Source of the DNA: Microbispora amethystogenes
GTDB taxonomy: Bacteria > Actinomycetota > Actinomycetes > Streptosporangiales > Streptosporangiaceae
Direction of reading: 5' to 3'
NCBI RefSeq assembly: GCF_016863015.1
Contig: NZ_BOOB01000004.1
Coordinates: 1 to 64,000 of the forward strand
Length of the DNA stretch: 64,000 nt
The notes beneath the pieces were generated by a model, which was not told the DNA's origin, did not search any database, and was given only the letters and a program-made list of their open reading frames with translations. Shown here in pieces: positions 50,975-59,535 of this stretch (position 1 is its first letter; every line of letters begins with the position of its first letter). The position numbers were made by a program, and so were the translations under genes.

Positions 50975-51757
50975 TCAGCGGCCCGTACGGCCGGCGGGGG
51001 TGGTGAGGCGGGCGACGGCGGCGACGACCTCGGAGGGGTTGGTGAGGTCGGGCAGCACGATGTCGGCGCCCGCCTCGTGCAGTTCGGCGGGGGTGGACCG
51101 GCCCGAGGCCACGGCGATCATCGCCGCGCCGCCGATCCGGGCGGCCTGGACGTCGCGGGCGGAGTCGCCGACCAGCACGGTGTTGCCCGCGGTGAAGGCG
51201 GCACCGTGCCGCTCTTTGGCCCGGCCCTGGGCGACCTGCAGCAGAGTGGCCTTGGGATAGACCTCCTCGCCGTACCCGCCCACCTCGAAATCGATCCACT
51301 TGTCCAGGCCGAAGGCCTTGAGCTTGAGGACGGCGTTGCTCTTGACGGTCCCGGTGAGCACCGACTGCACGACGCCGTCGAGGCGGGAGACGGCCTTGAG
51401 CGCGTCCTTGGCCCCGGGCATCGCGCGCCCTTCCCTGGTCAGGCGGTCGCGCCGTTCGGCGAAGCAGACGGCCAGCGCGTCGAGGAACCTCGGCAGGTGA
51501 TGGTCCTCGACGGCGATGCCGTTGACGGCCAGGGTCTCGAAGACGATCTCGGAGTCGGGACGGCCCGCCGCGGGCGCGAGTTTCACCAGCGGCCGTCCCG
51601 TCACCATCCGGAAGGCGGCCGCGTAGGCGTCGCGGGTGACGATGGCGACGTCGACGAGCGTGAGGTCGACGTTCCAGAGAACGAGGCGGTTGATCGCGGC
51701 CTCCGTGGGGGTGCGTCGGGGATCGTGCCCAGCGTACGGCCCACGGGCGGGGCACAC
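50975..51757 (-). CDS. HAD-fold protein with Asn in place of the nucleophile Asp
   Basis: The protein has up to 260 residues. The start is unsure: the GTG at 51757 gives about 20 non-conserved residues before RLVLWNVDLTLVDV. Motif I reads WNVDLT where HAD phosphatases have DxDGT, so the nucleophile is Asn. Motif II (VLTGTVKSN), the Lys of VYPKATLL and motif III (VLVGDSARDVQAAR) are intact. Similar WN(V/I)DLT proteins seem to occur in other actinobacteria, which argues for a conserved change and not for decay. It may bind a phosphate ligand without hydrolysis. Confidence 0.8.
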   Translation of the reverse strand: MCPARGPYAGHDPRRTPTEAAINRLVLWNVDLTLVDVAIVTRDAYAAAFRMVTGRPLVKLAPAAGRPDSEIVFETLAVNGIAVEDHHLPRFLDALAVCFAERRDRLTREGRAMPGAKDALKAVSRLDGVVQSVLTGTVKSNAVLKLKAFGLDKWIDFEVGGYGEEVYPKATLLQVAQGRAKERHGAAFTAGNTVLVGDSARDVQAARIGGAAMIAVASGRSTPAELHEAGADIVLPDLTNPSEVVAAVARLTTPAGRTGR

Positions 51758-51936
51758 GATGCGGCGGCCGCCACCGGCATACCGGACTGGCGAGCCGGCG
51801 GCAGCGAGTGCGCGGCCGAAAATCGGCCCGACACCACACCAGACGGCCCGTTTCAGGACCGGAAAGCGGCAGAGACGACATACGGAACGACCGCAATCCC
51901 ACTCCAGCGACGCCTCCGAACAACTAAAATCCCGGC

Positions 51937-52938
51937 ATGAAGCTGGTCGTGCAGGTGAAACTTCTCCCCGACGCCACCACGGAGGCGGCGCTCAGGGAGA
52001 CGCTCGCCCTGTGCAATCAGGCTGCCAACCACGCCCCCCGCCGCGCATTCACTACCGGCATCACGGGCAGGACCTCCCTTCAGCGCCTCGTCTACGGCGA
52101 CCTGAAAGCCATGGGCCTGTCCGCACAACCGGCGATCCACGTCACGCGGAAGGTCGCCGGGGCATACGCCACTCTGAAGGCCAACCTGAAAGCCGGGAAC
52201 CATGGCCCGATCGGGTCCAAACGGCGGGCCAAAGCCGAGAACGACCCGATCCGGTTCCGGAAGGATGCCGCGCAGCCGTACGACGACCGATGCCTGTCCT
52301 GGCAGTACGACGCCCGCACCGTCTCCATCTGGACCCCACGCGGACGCTCCGGCCGCATCCCCTTCGCCTGCTCGCCCGAACAGATGAAGCTCCAGCGACG
52401 GAGACCGGCACACGGGCGGACGGTTGAAACAGGTACGGCATCGCAACCGCCGTCTGCGCTCTCGCCTCCAGACGAAGGGCACCAAGTCCGCGAGACGGCT
52501 CCTGCGCAAACTGTCCGGCCGGGAAGCGCGCTTCGCGGCCGACACCAACCACCGCATATCCAAGACCATCGTGACCGAGGCGCAACGCACCTCGCGCGGC
52601 GTCGCCCTGGAAGACCTGGGCGGCATCCGCGAGAGGGTACGGCTCCGCAAGCCCCAGCGGGTCACGCTGCACTCGTGGAGCTTCCACCAGCTCGCGACGT
52701 TCATCTCCTACAAGGCCCAGCGTTCCGGGGTACCGGTGGTGTACGTGAACCCCGCCACACCTCCCAACGGTGCAGCGCGTGCGGCCACATCGCGAAGAAG
52801 AACCGGCCCGACCAGGCCACCTTCACCTGCACGTCATGCGGCTTCGCTGAGCACGCCGACGTGAACGCAGCCCGCAACATCGCCGCGCGCGGTGTCGCGG
52901 GCTGGGCAGTGAGTCACGCTGCCGACGACGCGGCCTGA
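51937..52938 (+). pseudogene. tnpB: TnpB pseudogene with central deletion and frameshift
   Basis: Frame 1 gives the N-terminus MKLVVQVKLLPDATTEAALR to about 52395. Then a different frame gives DGDRHTGGRLKQVRHRNRRL, ISKTIVTEAQRTSRGVALED and LHSWSFHQLATFISYKAQRS. After about 52752 frame 1 returns with TSQRCSACGHIAKKNRPDQ and HADVNAARNIAARG. Compared with intact TnpB, about 55-60 residues around the first RuvC Asp (usual GVDLG) are missing at 52395-52415. One base is lost at 52750-52755. The nuclease cannot be active. Confidence 0.88.
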
Positions 52939-52974
52939 ACCGTCGAATCCATCGACGGCGAGGAGCTGCAAACC

Positions 52975-52996
52975 CGGCCCTTCAGCTTCAGGGCCG
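52975..52996 (+). other. Right-end hairpin of the tnpB element
   Basis: CGGCCCT and AGGGCCG enclose TCAGCTTC. Stem-loops with CTTCAG in this place are typical right ends of IS1341-type elements and form the 3' part of the omega RNA. The element end lies just after, near 53000. Confidence 0.65.
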
Positions 52997-53079
52997 AGAA
53001 GCTGACGAAGGGGTGGAAGATCGCTCTGGACAGCCTTGCGGCCGCCCCGGCCGAGGTCGCGGGCTACCCGCACGCGCCG

Positions 53080-53400
53080 GTGTGGGCGGTGCTCGCCGCC
53101 GCCCTGCTCGCGATCCTCGGCGTCGTCAACCACGTCAGGTTCGTTCGGAGCGGGCCGGACAGCACCTGGGCGGCCCGCTACTTCGACACCGACAACCCCA
53201 AGGAGCTGCGCAACCTGCCGTTCGCGCAGCTTCCCGGGGCCGTCATGCTCGCGATGTGGGCCGTGATGCTCGCCTACACCCGGGTCTCCGGGCAGGAGAC
53301 CTGGGACGCGGTCATGGGCCTGTTCCTGTTCGCGTCGTTCGTCTTCGGCGGTGTCGCGGTCAAGCGGCTCTACCGGCCGCCGCGCAGGGCCAAGCCTTAG
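53080..53400 (+). CDS. Small membrane protein, probably 5'-truncated by the IS
   Basis: From the GTG at 53080 the protein has 106 residues with membrane helices at about 1-15 and 58-95. RFVRSGPDSTWAARYFDTDN and PKELRNLPFAQLPGAVMLAM look conserved. The same frame extends upstream through GWKIALDSLAAAPAEVAGYP to the IS right end, without ATG or GTG and without a ribosome site. The original N-terminus probably began there and was cut by the insertion. The function is unknown. Confidence 0.55.
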   Translation: MWAVLAAALLAILGVVNHVRFVRSGPDSTWAARYFDTDNPKELRNLPFAQLPGAVMLAMWAVMLAYTRVSGQETWDAVMGLFLFASFVFGGVAVKRLYRPPRRAKP

Positions 53401-53511
53401 TGGCTCCTCGACGAGGAGGAACGCCAGGCCCGCCGGGACGCGTGAGCCCGGGCGGCTGTCCGGCGGCCCGCCCTCGGGCGGCCGCCGGGTGGCGGCCCAG
53501 GGTGGCGGCCG

Positions 53512-54144
53512 TCAGACGAAGTCGAGGGCGTCGGCCAGCGAGTCCACCACGGGGACGCCGACGCCCTCCAGGTCGGACCGCCGCGTCATGCCGCCCGTGT
53601 AGAGGATCGCGCGGGCGCCGACGTGCAGGGCGGCGTGGGCGTCGTCCACGCTGTCGCCGATGACGACGACCTTCGCCGAGTCGATGCCCAGGGCCCGCAG
53701 GTGCTCGACCATGTGCTCGGCCTTGTGGCCCCCGGACGCCGAGCGCAGCCCGTCGACCCGCCGGAAGTGACCGTCGATGCCGAACTCGCCGACCTTGCGG
53801 ACCAGCCGCTCGTGGCCCCACATGGACAGCAGCGACTGCGTGCGGCCCGACTCTTCCCAGGCGCGCAGGCTCGACTGCGCCCCCTCGGCGAGATTGCAGA
53901 CCTCCATCAGCCGGTGATAGTGCTCGTGGAAACCCGTGTCGAGCAGCTCCCACTCACCCTCGCGCAGCGGCCGGCCGAGCATGCGCTCGTACGCCACCCA
54001 GATCGGGCGGGTGTAGACCTCGCGGAAGCCCTCCACGTCGTACGGCCCGAGGCCGTACGACTGGAAGAGCTCGTTGGTCGCGCCGATGACGGCGTCGACG
54101 TCGTGGAAGAGCGTCCCGTTCCAGTCCCAGACTATGTGTGTCAT
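53512..54144 (-). CDS. HAD-superfamily phosphatase (phosphoglycolate phosphatase-like)
   Basis: The protein has 210 residues. HIVWDWNGTLFHDV is motif I with both Asp, LLSMWGHERLV includes motif II, GGHKAEHM the Lys, and VVVIGDSVDDAHAA motif III. The cap is helical (type C1). It probably dephosphorylates a small metabolite. It is the downstream neighbour of DUF6912 on the same strand, 50 bases away. Confidence 0.87.
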   Translation of the reverse strand: MTHIVWDWNGTLFHDVDAVIGATNELFQSYGLGPYDVEGFREVYTRPIWVAYERMLGRPLREGEWELLDTGFHEHYHRLMEVCNLAEGAQSSLRAWEESGRTQSLLSMWGHERLVRKVGEFGIDGHFRRVDGLRSASGGHKAEHMVEHLRALGIDSAKVVVIGDSVDDAHAALHVGARAILYTGGMTRRSDLEGVGVPVVDSLADALDFV

Positions 54145-54194
54145 CTCGTCTCAAGCTTAGACGGCGCCTGTGACGAAATCGTGAACGGCGCCGG

Positions 54195-54716
54195 TCAGCT
54201 CAGCAGATCAGGGATCTCCTGCGTGGCGTACCAGAGCAGTTCGTGGTCCTCCACGCCGTCCACGACGAACCGCGCGTCGTCGTCCCCGGCGTCGGCCGCG
54301 GGCAGTGCCGCGATCGCCGCCTCGACGTCCGGCACGGCGGCCGGGTCGTCCACGTGCACCGCGGCGAGCAGCTTCAGCGGGACCGGCTCGACCACCCGGA
54401 CATGGGCGCGCTCCTCCAGGCCGGCGCCGGCCTTCACGGTCTCGTCCGGCACCTCGGCCGCGAGGACCACCCGCCGGGCGGCCCCTTCTTCCTGACCGGC
54501 GGCAGGTCCGGCGGCGGGGTCGGCGGCCAGCAGGCGCAGCGAGGCGCGGGCGGCCTCGGTGAGCGCGACGTACTCCAGCTCCTCGGTGTCCCCCGAGGCG
54601 TACCACTCGACCAGCGCGGGGGTGACCGCGAAGCCGTTCAGCGGAGCCGGACCCAGCTCACCGGCGGCGACGACGCGCGCCAGCGCGGGCAGCGTGGACG
54701 GCAGATACACGCGCAT
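54195..54716 (-). CDS. DUF6912 family protein
   Basis: The protein has 173 residues with GAGGAAC before the ATG. It starts MRVYLPSTLPALARVVAAGE, followed by GFAVTPALVEWY and EYVALTEAARASLRLLA. The end VDGVEDHELLWYATQEIPDL matches a conserved actinobacterial family of unknown function that is usually next to HAD or NUDIX-like genes. It is soluble and acidic. Confidence 0.75.
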   Translation of the reverse strand: MRVYLPSTLPALARVVAAGELGPAPLNGFAVTPALVEWYASGDTEELEYVALTEAARASLRLLAADPAAGPAAGQEEGAARRVVLAAEVPDETVKAGAGLEERAHVRVVEPVPLKLLAAVHVDDPAAVPDVEAAIAALPAADAGDDDARFVVDGVEDHELLWYATQEIPDLLS

Positions 54717-54777
54717 GCGTTCCTCGACTCGATATCGGTGCGGCCGGGACACCCCCGGCCCGTCCCTGCGGCTGAAT

Positions 54778-55473
54778 TTACCGACCGGGCGGCTGTTCCG
54801 CGGAGCGTGCCGCGCGCAGCGGCAGGCCGAACAGGCGCTCCATCTCGGCGATGGTCGCCACGGGATCGGTGTGGTGGACGCCGACCAGCCCGACGGCCCG
54901 CGCCGCCGTGATGTTCTCCTCGATGTCGTCGACGAACACGCACTGCCCCGGCTCCAGCGCGAGCAGGCCGAGCGCGTGGTGGAAGATGCGCTCCTCCGGC
55001 TTGCGCATGCCGACCTCGCCGGAGATGACGACGGCGTCGAAGATGGCCTCCCAGCCCTCGCGCGTGTAGTGGTCGCCCCACGAGTTCGACACCAGGCAGG
55101 TGCTCAGCCCCGCGACGCGGGCGAGGCGCAGCATCTCGTTCATCTCCTCGACCGGCCGGAACCCGGCGAACATCCGGGTCAGCAGGCCGTCGGCCTCGGG
55201 CGGGCCGCCGTCGAGGGTCAACAGGCGGGCGGCCAGGTCGCGCTCGAACTCCAGGATGGGGATCTCGCCGCGCTCCAGCGCGTGGATCGGGTTCTCGGCG
55301 ACCGACCCGGCACCGGCCTCGCCGCCGGCCCCGTATGCCTGGGTGACCAGCGCGCGCATGACCTCCCGGTAGTGCCGGGGGTCGATCCGGTCGGCCTCGA
55401 TCCACTCCACGAGAGACTCGGTCAGGCTCGTCGTCAGAACCCCGCCCCAGTCGATCAGCACACCCTTGAGCAC
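54778..55473 (-). CDS. HAD-IA family hydrolase
   Basis: The protein has 231 residues with a GTG start after GGGAGG. LIDWGGVLTTSLTES is motif I (D-x-GGV form, in which Gly replaces the second Asp as in many HAD-IA proteins). CLVSNSWGDHYTREG is motif II, GMRKPEERIFHHAL the Lys region, and CVFVDDIEENITAAR motif III. It probably acts on a phosphorylated sugar or haloacid. Confidence 0.87.
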   Translation of the reverse strand: MLKGVLIDWGGVLTTSLTESLVEWIEADRIDPRHYREVMRALVTQAYGAGGEAGAGSVAENPIHALERGEIPILEFERDLAARLLTLDGGPPEADGLLTRMFAGFRPVEEMNEMLRLARVAGLSTCLVSNSWGDHYTREGWEAIFDAVVISGEVGMRKPEERIFHHALGLLALEPGQCVFVDDIEENITAARAVGLVGVHHTDPVATIAEMERLFGLPLRAARSAEQPPGR

Positions 55474-55670
55474 CGCGCCTCCCAGCCGACGTGCCTCAAA
55501 TATAGGCCTACCCCGGCCCCCGCCCCGCCCGGCGCGGGCGCCCGGGCGAGGTGGCCGCTCACGCGACGGGGGTCCGGTCGGCGTGGGTGCCAGGGCGGGG
55601 GCGGCAGCTCAGGCGAAGTGGGGCCCGACCGGTGCCGGGCCGGGTCGGGGCCAAGCGGGTTCGGCGGGCT

Positions 55671-55697
55671 CAACGGGCGCAACGGGCGCAACGGGCT
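55671..55697. repeat. Three 9-bp repeats CAACGGGCG
   Basis: CAACGGGCG occurs at 55671 and 55680, with a near copy at 55689, just after the end of the GH3 gene. The 232-base gap 55474-55705 contains no gene. Confidence 0.6.
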
Positions 55698-55705
55698 GGA
55701 TGGGC

Positions 55706-57064
55706 TCAGCGGGACTGGGCGAAGACGCGCTGGGCCACCTTGAGGTGCTCGGGGGACCGCAGCGCGCCGGGGTCGGTGCGGATCGGCCCGAAGAGGCCGC
55801 GCCTCTCCTTCAGCCGCAGGATCCGCAGCACCGACTCGTTGATCCTGCTTTCGGATATCCGCCCCGACTTGACCGCCTTCAGGATGGCGTCGTACGCCTT
55901 CGGGAGGTTCGGCGGCATGAGGAGCATGTCGGCCCCGGCGAGGACGGCCCGCACGACCACCTCACTGTCGCCGTACTTCTTGCGCACCCCGGCCATGTCC
56001 AGCGCGTCGGTGCTGATCACGCCGCCGAAGCCGAGTTCGTCGCGGAGCAGGCCGGTGAGGATGCGGTGCGACAGCGTCGCCGGGTCTCCGGACGGGTCCA
56101 GTTCCGGCATCACCACGTGCGCCGACATGACGACGTCCACGCCGTGGGCGATGGCCGTACGGAACGGCGGCGCGTCGAGCGTCCGCCACTTGGACATCGT
56201 GTGTTTGATGACCGGGAGGCCGGTGTGGCTGTCGACGGAGGTGTCGCCGTGGCCGGGGAAGTGCTTGGCGACGGAGGCCACCTTCGCCGCGTGGAAGCCG
56301 TCGACGGCCGCGCCGACCATCGGCGCCACCTTCTTGGGGTCCGAGCCGTAGGCGCGCGGCCCGATGACCGGATTGCGGGGGTTGACGTTGACGTCGGCGA
56401 CCGGCGCGAAGTCGAGGGAGATGCCGAGAGCGCGCAGTTCCTCACCGGTGACCCGGGCGACGTCCCGCGCGTTGGCCGTCTGGCCGGTCGCGCCGATCTG
56501 CGCCGCCCCGGGGAGCTTGGTGACCAGGGCCCGGAGCCGGGAGACGATGCCGTTCTCCTGATCCACGCCGATCACGAGCGGTGCGCCGCCGTCCTCGCGG
56601 GCCGCCTCGCGCAGGCCGGTCGTGAGCGCCGCCACCTGCCCGGCCCCCGACACGTTGCCCGCCCAGTCGAACAGGATCACCCCACCGGGCCGGAACTTCT
56701 CCACGACCTCCGCCGGCGTCGCGGCGCCGTACCGCGCCTGGTTCTCCTTGCTCGGCGCCCCGGCCTTCGGGCCCCACACCACGACGGTGAACAACTGCGC
56801 GACCTTGTCCCGCAGGCTCATCGCGGCGAGCGTCCGCTCGGCCAGCCCCTTCGACGACCCGCCCGACGACCCGTCCGATGACGACGTGGCCGGGGTGGTG
56901 TCGGCAGAGGCGGCGGAGCCTGCGGTGGAAGCGGTGGAAGCGGCGGAGGAGGCCGGCGCGGACGCACCCGGCGAGGTCTGCGCGCCCACGGCGCCGGTTC
57001 CGGACGAGCATCCGGCCACGAGGAGGGCGGCGAGCATGACCACGCCTTGTCTGAGTGCTGGCAC
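55706..57064 (-). CDS. GH3 family lipoprotein, beta-N-acetylhexosaminidase (NagZ-like)
   Basis: The protein has 452 residues from the GTG at 57062-57064. A lipoprotein signal ends LLVAGC, and a Ser/Ala/Thr-rich spacer of about 50 residues follows. The catalytic domain has VILFDWAGN, VIGVDQENGIVSRL, KHFPGHGDT with the His used by NagZ-type enzymes as acid/base, and GFGGVISTDALDM with the nucleophile Asp. It should cleave N-acetylglucosamine from cell-wall or chitin fragments outside the cell. This fits the DasR-controlled PTS genes next to it. Confidence 0.9.
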   Translation of the reverse strand: MPALRQGVVMLAALLVAGCSSGTGAVGAQTSPGASAPASSAASTASTAGSAASADTTPATSSSDGSSGGSSKGLAERTLAAMSLRDKVAQLFTVVVWGPKAGAPSKENQARYGAATPAEVVEKFRPGGVILFDWAGNVSGAGQVAALTTGLREAAREDGGAPLVIGVDQENGIVSRLRALVTKLPGAAQIGATGQTANARDVARVTGEELRALGISLDFAPVADVNVNPRNPVIGPRAYGSDPKKVAPMVGAAVDGFHAAKVASVAKHFPGHGDTSVDSHTGLPVIKHTMSKWRTLDAPPFRTAIAHGVDVVMSAHVVMPELDPSGDPATLSHRILTGLLRDELGFGGVISTDALDMAGVRKKYGDSEVVVRAVLAGADMLLMPPNLPKAYDAILKAVKSGRISESRINESVLRILRLKERRGLFGPIRTDPGALRSPEHLKVAQRVFAQSR

Positions 57065-57256
57065 GCCTTTTACCGTAACCGCACCTCGGGCCTGCTCACC
57101 CACCGGCTCGCGAACCGGCTGTGACCCGGCGGTGAACCGACTCCCGGACCCGGCCGCACCCGGCTGGTGGCCGACTATCAGACCGGCTGGACACCGACTC
57201 GCGAGCTGACTGGGGGCCGGCTGTGAACCGGCTCCCGGACCGGCTCCCGGACAGGT

Positions 57257-57288
57257 ATGGGCGGCGGGACGAGGCGCCCGCCGCCCAT
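57257..57288. terminator. Terminator-like hairpin after ptsI
   Basis: ATGGGCGGCGGG and CCCGCCGCCCAT form a perfect 12-bp stem with an 8-base loop, twenty bases past the ptsI stop on the minus strand. The remaining 57065-57256 holds repeated CCGGCTCCCGGA-like words and no gene. Confidence 0.7.
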
Positions 57289-57308
57289 GCCGTACAGATC
57301 AGTACAGG

Positions 57309-59228
57309 TCAGAGCCCGAGGTCCTCCAGGCCGGGCAGCACCGCACGCGCGGCGGCCTTGGCATCCCGGGCGGAGACGGCGGAGCGGGCCGTCACAGCGG
57401 CGGAACGGCACTCGTCGAGCGTGTGCCGGGCCAGCGCGGCGCGCACCCACGGGAGCGCGGGAGCGCCCATCGACAGCGAGGTCACCCCCATGCCGACGAG
57501 CACGCAGGCGAGCACCGGATCGGCCGCCGCCTCGCCGCAGACCCCGCAGCCCTTGCCCGTCTCCGAGGCGGCCGAAGCCGCCATCGCGATCAGGTCGAGC
57601 ACCGCCGGATGCCACGGGTCCTGCAGCCCGGCGACGGCGCTGACCTGGCGGTCGGCCGCGAGCGCGTACTGCGTGAGGTCGTTGGTGCCGATCGAGAAGA
57701 AGTCGACGGCCCGGACGAGGTCCGCCGCCCGCAGCGCCGCCGACGGCACCTCGATCATGATTCCCGCGCTGTCCAGCCCCGCCGTACGGCAGGCCTCGGC
57801 GAACCACTCGGCCTCCTCGGCCGTGGCCACCATGGGCGCCATGACCTGGACCTTGGCGGAGGTGCCCGCCGCCGCGGCGGCCAGCGCGCCGAGCTGGGCG
57901 GCCATGATCTCGGGATACCGACGGAACATCCGCAGGCCGCGCTCCCCGAGCGCCGGGTTCGGCTCCTCCTCCGGCGGCGGCAGGAACGCGAGCGGCTTGT
58001 CGGCCCCGGAGTCGAGCGTGCGCACCACCACCCGGCCGCCCGGGAACGCCTCGAACACCGCGCGGTAGGCCTCCTCCTGCTCCTTCGCGGACGGCGCCGA
58101 CGCACGGTCGAGGAAGAGGAACTCGGTGCGGTACAGACCGACGCCCTCGGCGCCGTGTTCGAGGGCGTCCGGCAGGTCGCGCGGGCCGCCGATGTTGGCG
58201 AGCAGCGGCACGGCGTGACCGTCGGCGGTCGCGCCGGGGCCGTCGGCCGCCGACAGCGCCGCGCGCCGCGCCTCGACGGCCCGGCGGGCCGCCGCGACCC
58301 GGTCCGGGCCGGGGGCGAGCAGCACCTCGCCCGAGCCGCCGTCCACCAGCACGGGTGTGCCGGGGGCGATCGCGGTGGCGCCCGCGCAGCCGACGACGGC
58401 GGGCACGCCCATCGCGCGGGCGAGGATCGCGGTGTGACTGGTCGGCCCGCCCTGCTCGGTGACGAACGCGGCGACCACGTCCTTCGACAGCAGCGCGGTG
58501 TCGGCCGGGGCGAGGTCCCTGGCGACGAGCACGAACGGCTCGGCGGCGCTCGCCGGCACGCCGGGCATGGGCAGGCCGGTGAGCACGGCGATCGTCCGGT
58601 CGCGGATGTCGTCGAGGTCGGTCACCCGCTCGGCGAGATAGCCTCCGGCCGCGGCGAGCAGGTCGCGATACTTGCCGAAGGCGTCGAAGACGGCACGCGG
58701 GGCGGCCACGCCCCGGTCGATCAGCGCGCCGACCTCCGCGGCCAGGCTGGGATCGCGGGCCATCAGCGCCTGCGCGCCGAGCACCTCCTGGGCCTCCCCG
58801 CCCGCCCTGGCTCCGCGCGCCTCGAGGTCGGCGGCCACCTCCTCGACCGCCCGCTCGGCGCGGGCCCGCTCGGTGGCGGCGTCGCCGCCGTGCCGCGACT
58901 CCTTGTCGGGCTCGGGGATCTCCCCCGCCAGCACGTGGGCCGGGCCGTACCCGGCGCCGGGGCTGACCGCCGTACCGGTCAGCGACCCCGGCGATCCCGG
59001 ACCGGTGAGCGGCGCCGGGCCGGTCTCCGTCTCTGCTCGCCCGGCCGCGCCCTCCCGCCGTGCGGGGAGCGACCCCTGGTCGGTCGCCGTCCCTCCCGTG
59101 CCGGGCGCCTTCCGGCCTGTCTCTCCGGCCCCCGGGAGGGCTCCCTGACCGGTCACCCCGTCACCCGATCCCGTGAGCGGCCCCGGGCCCGTCGCCTCTC
59201 CGCCCGCCGGCGTCCGCCGTGTGTTCAC
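57309..59228 (-). CDS. ptsI: Phosphoenolpyruvate-protein phosphotransferase (PTS enzyme I)
   Basis: The protein has 639 residues, some 80 longer than usual. The conserved enzyme begins near residue 83 (LTGTAVSPGAGYGPAHVLAG). GGPTSHTAILARAMGVPAVV holds the phosphorylated His, FLFLDRASAPS and VVRTLDSGADKPL the PEP site, and GCGVCGEAAADPVL the catalytic Cys. The first 80 residues are a Gly/Pro/Thr-rich tract without homology. It takes phosphate from PEP and passes it to HPr. The GTG at 59228 lies 16 bases after ptsH; an internal start would remove part of the tract. Confidence 0.92.
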   Translation of the reverse strand: MNTRRTPAGGEATGPGPLTGSGDGVTGQGALPGAGETGRKAPGTGGTATDQGSLPARREGAAGRAETETGPAPLTGPGSPGSLTGTAVSPGAGYGPAHVLAGEIPEPDKESRHGGDAATERARAERAVEEVAADLEARGARAGGEAQEVLGAQALMARDPSLAAEVGALIDRGVAAPRAVFDAFGKYRDLLAAAGGYLAERVTDLDDIRDRTIAVLTGLPMPGVPASAAEPFVLVARDLAPADTALLSKDVVAAFVTEQGGPTSHTAILARAMGVPAVVGCAGATAIAPGTPVLVDGGSGEVLLAPGPDRVAAARRAVEARRAALSAADGPGATADGHAVPLLANIGGPRDLPDALEHGAEGVGLYRTEFLFLDRASAPSAKEQEEAYRAVFEAFPGGRVVVRTLDSGADKPLAFLPPPEEEPNPALGERGLRMFRRYPEIMAAQLGALAAAAAGTSAKVQVMAPMVATAEEAEWFAEACRTAGLDSAGIMIEVPSAALRAADLVRAVDFFSIGTNDLTQYALAADRQVSAVAGLQDPWHPAVLDLIAMAASAASETGKGCGVCGEAAADPVLACVLVGMGVTSLSMGAPALPWVRAALARHTLDECRSAAVTARSAVSARDAKAAARAVLPGLEDLGL

Positions 59229-59244
59229 CGCGCGTCCGCCGGCG

Positions 59245-59502
59245 TCAGGGGGCCGCGGCGATCTGGGCGAGCTCGTCCAGCAGCGCGTCGGCCCCCTCGC
59301 CCTCCGCGCTGATGACGATCGACTCCCCCTGTCGTACGTCGAGCGCCAGCACCGACAGGATGCTCTTCGCGCTCACCGGCGTGCCGCCCGCCTTGGCGAT
59401 GGTGACGTCGTACGACGCCTTCGCCGCGGTCTGCACGAACGTCGCCGCCGGGCGGGCGTGCAGCCCGACCTCCGACGTGACGCTGACTCTGCGTTCGGCC
59501 AC
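59245..59502 (-). CDS. ptsH: HPr phosphocarrier protein
   Basis: The protein has 85 residues with a GTG start after GAGGAGG. GLHARPAATFV carries the phosphorylated H15, and AKSILSVLALDVRQGE the regulatory-type Ser47. It accepts phosphate from enzyme I and gives it to EIIA. A dre-type operator lies 20-33 bases upstream of its start, so ptsHI can be controlled apart from the upstream genes. Confidence 0.95.
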   Translation of the reverse strand: MAERRVSVTSEVGLHARPAATFVQTAAKASYDVTIAKAGGTPVSAKSILSVLALDVRQGESIVISAEGEGADALLDELAQIAAAP

Positions 59503-59521
59503 GTTTCCTCCTCTGCGGGCG

Positions 59522-59535
59522 GTGGTCTAGACCGC
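59522..59535. promoter_or_regulatory. DasR-type dre site before ptsH
   Basis: GTGGTCTAGACCGC is one or two bases from the known dre consensus (A/G)(C/G)TGGTCTAGACCA(C/G)T. It lies directly before ptsH, and its TAG is the stop codon of the HAD gene (59527-59529). DasR bound here would block ptsHI and is released by glucosamine-6-phosphate. Confidence 0.8.

Larger units (their letters stand above)
51900..53000 (+). mobile_element. Decayed tnpB-only IS605/IS1341-type element
   Basis: A tnpB relative with deletions (51937-52938) is followed by a typical right-end hairpin at 52975-52996. No tnpA is present. The left boundary cannot be placed exactly. The element separates a HAD gene from a small membrane-protein gene that seems to have lost its start. 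Confidence 0.7.
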
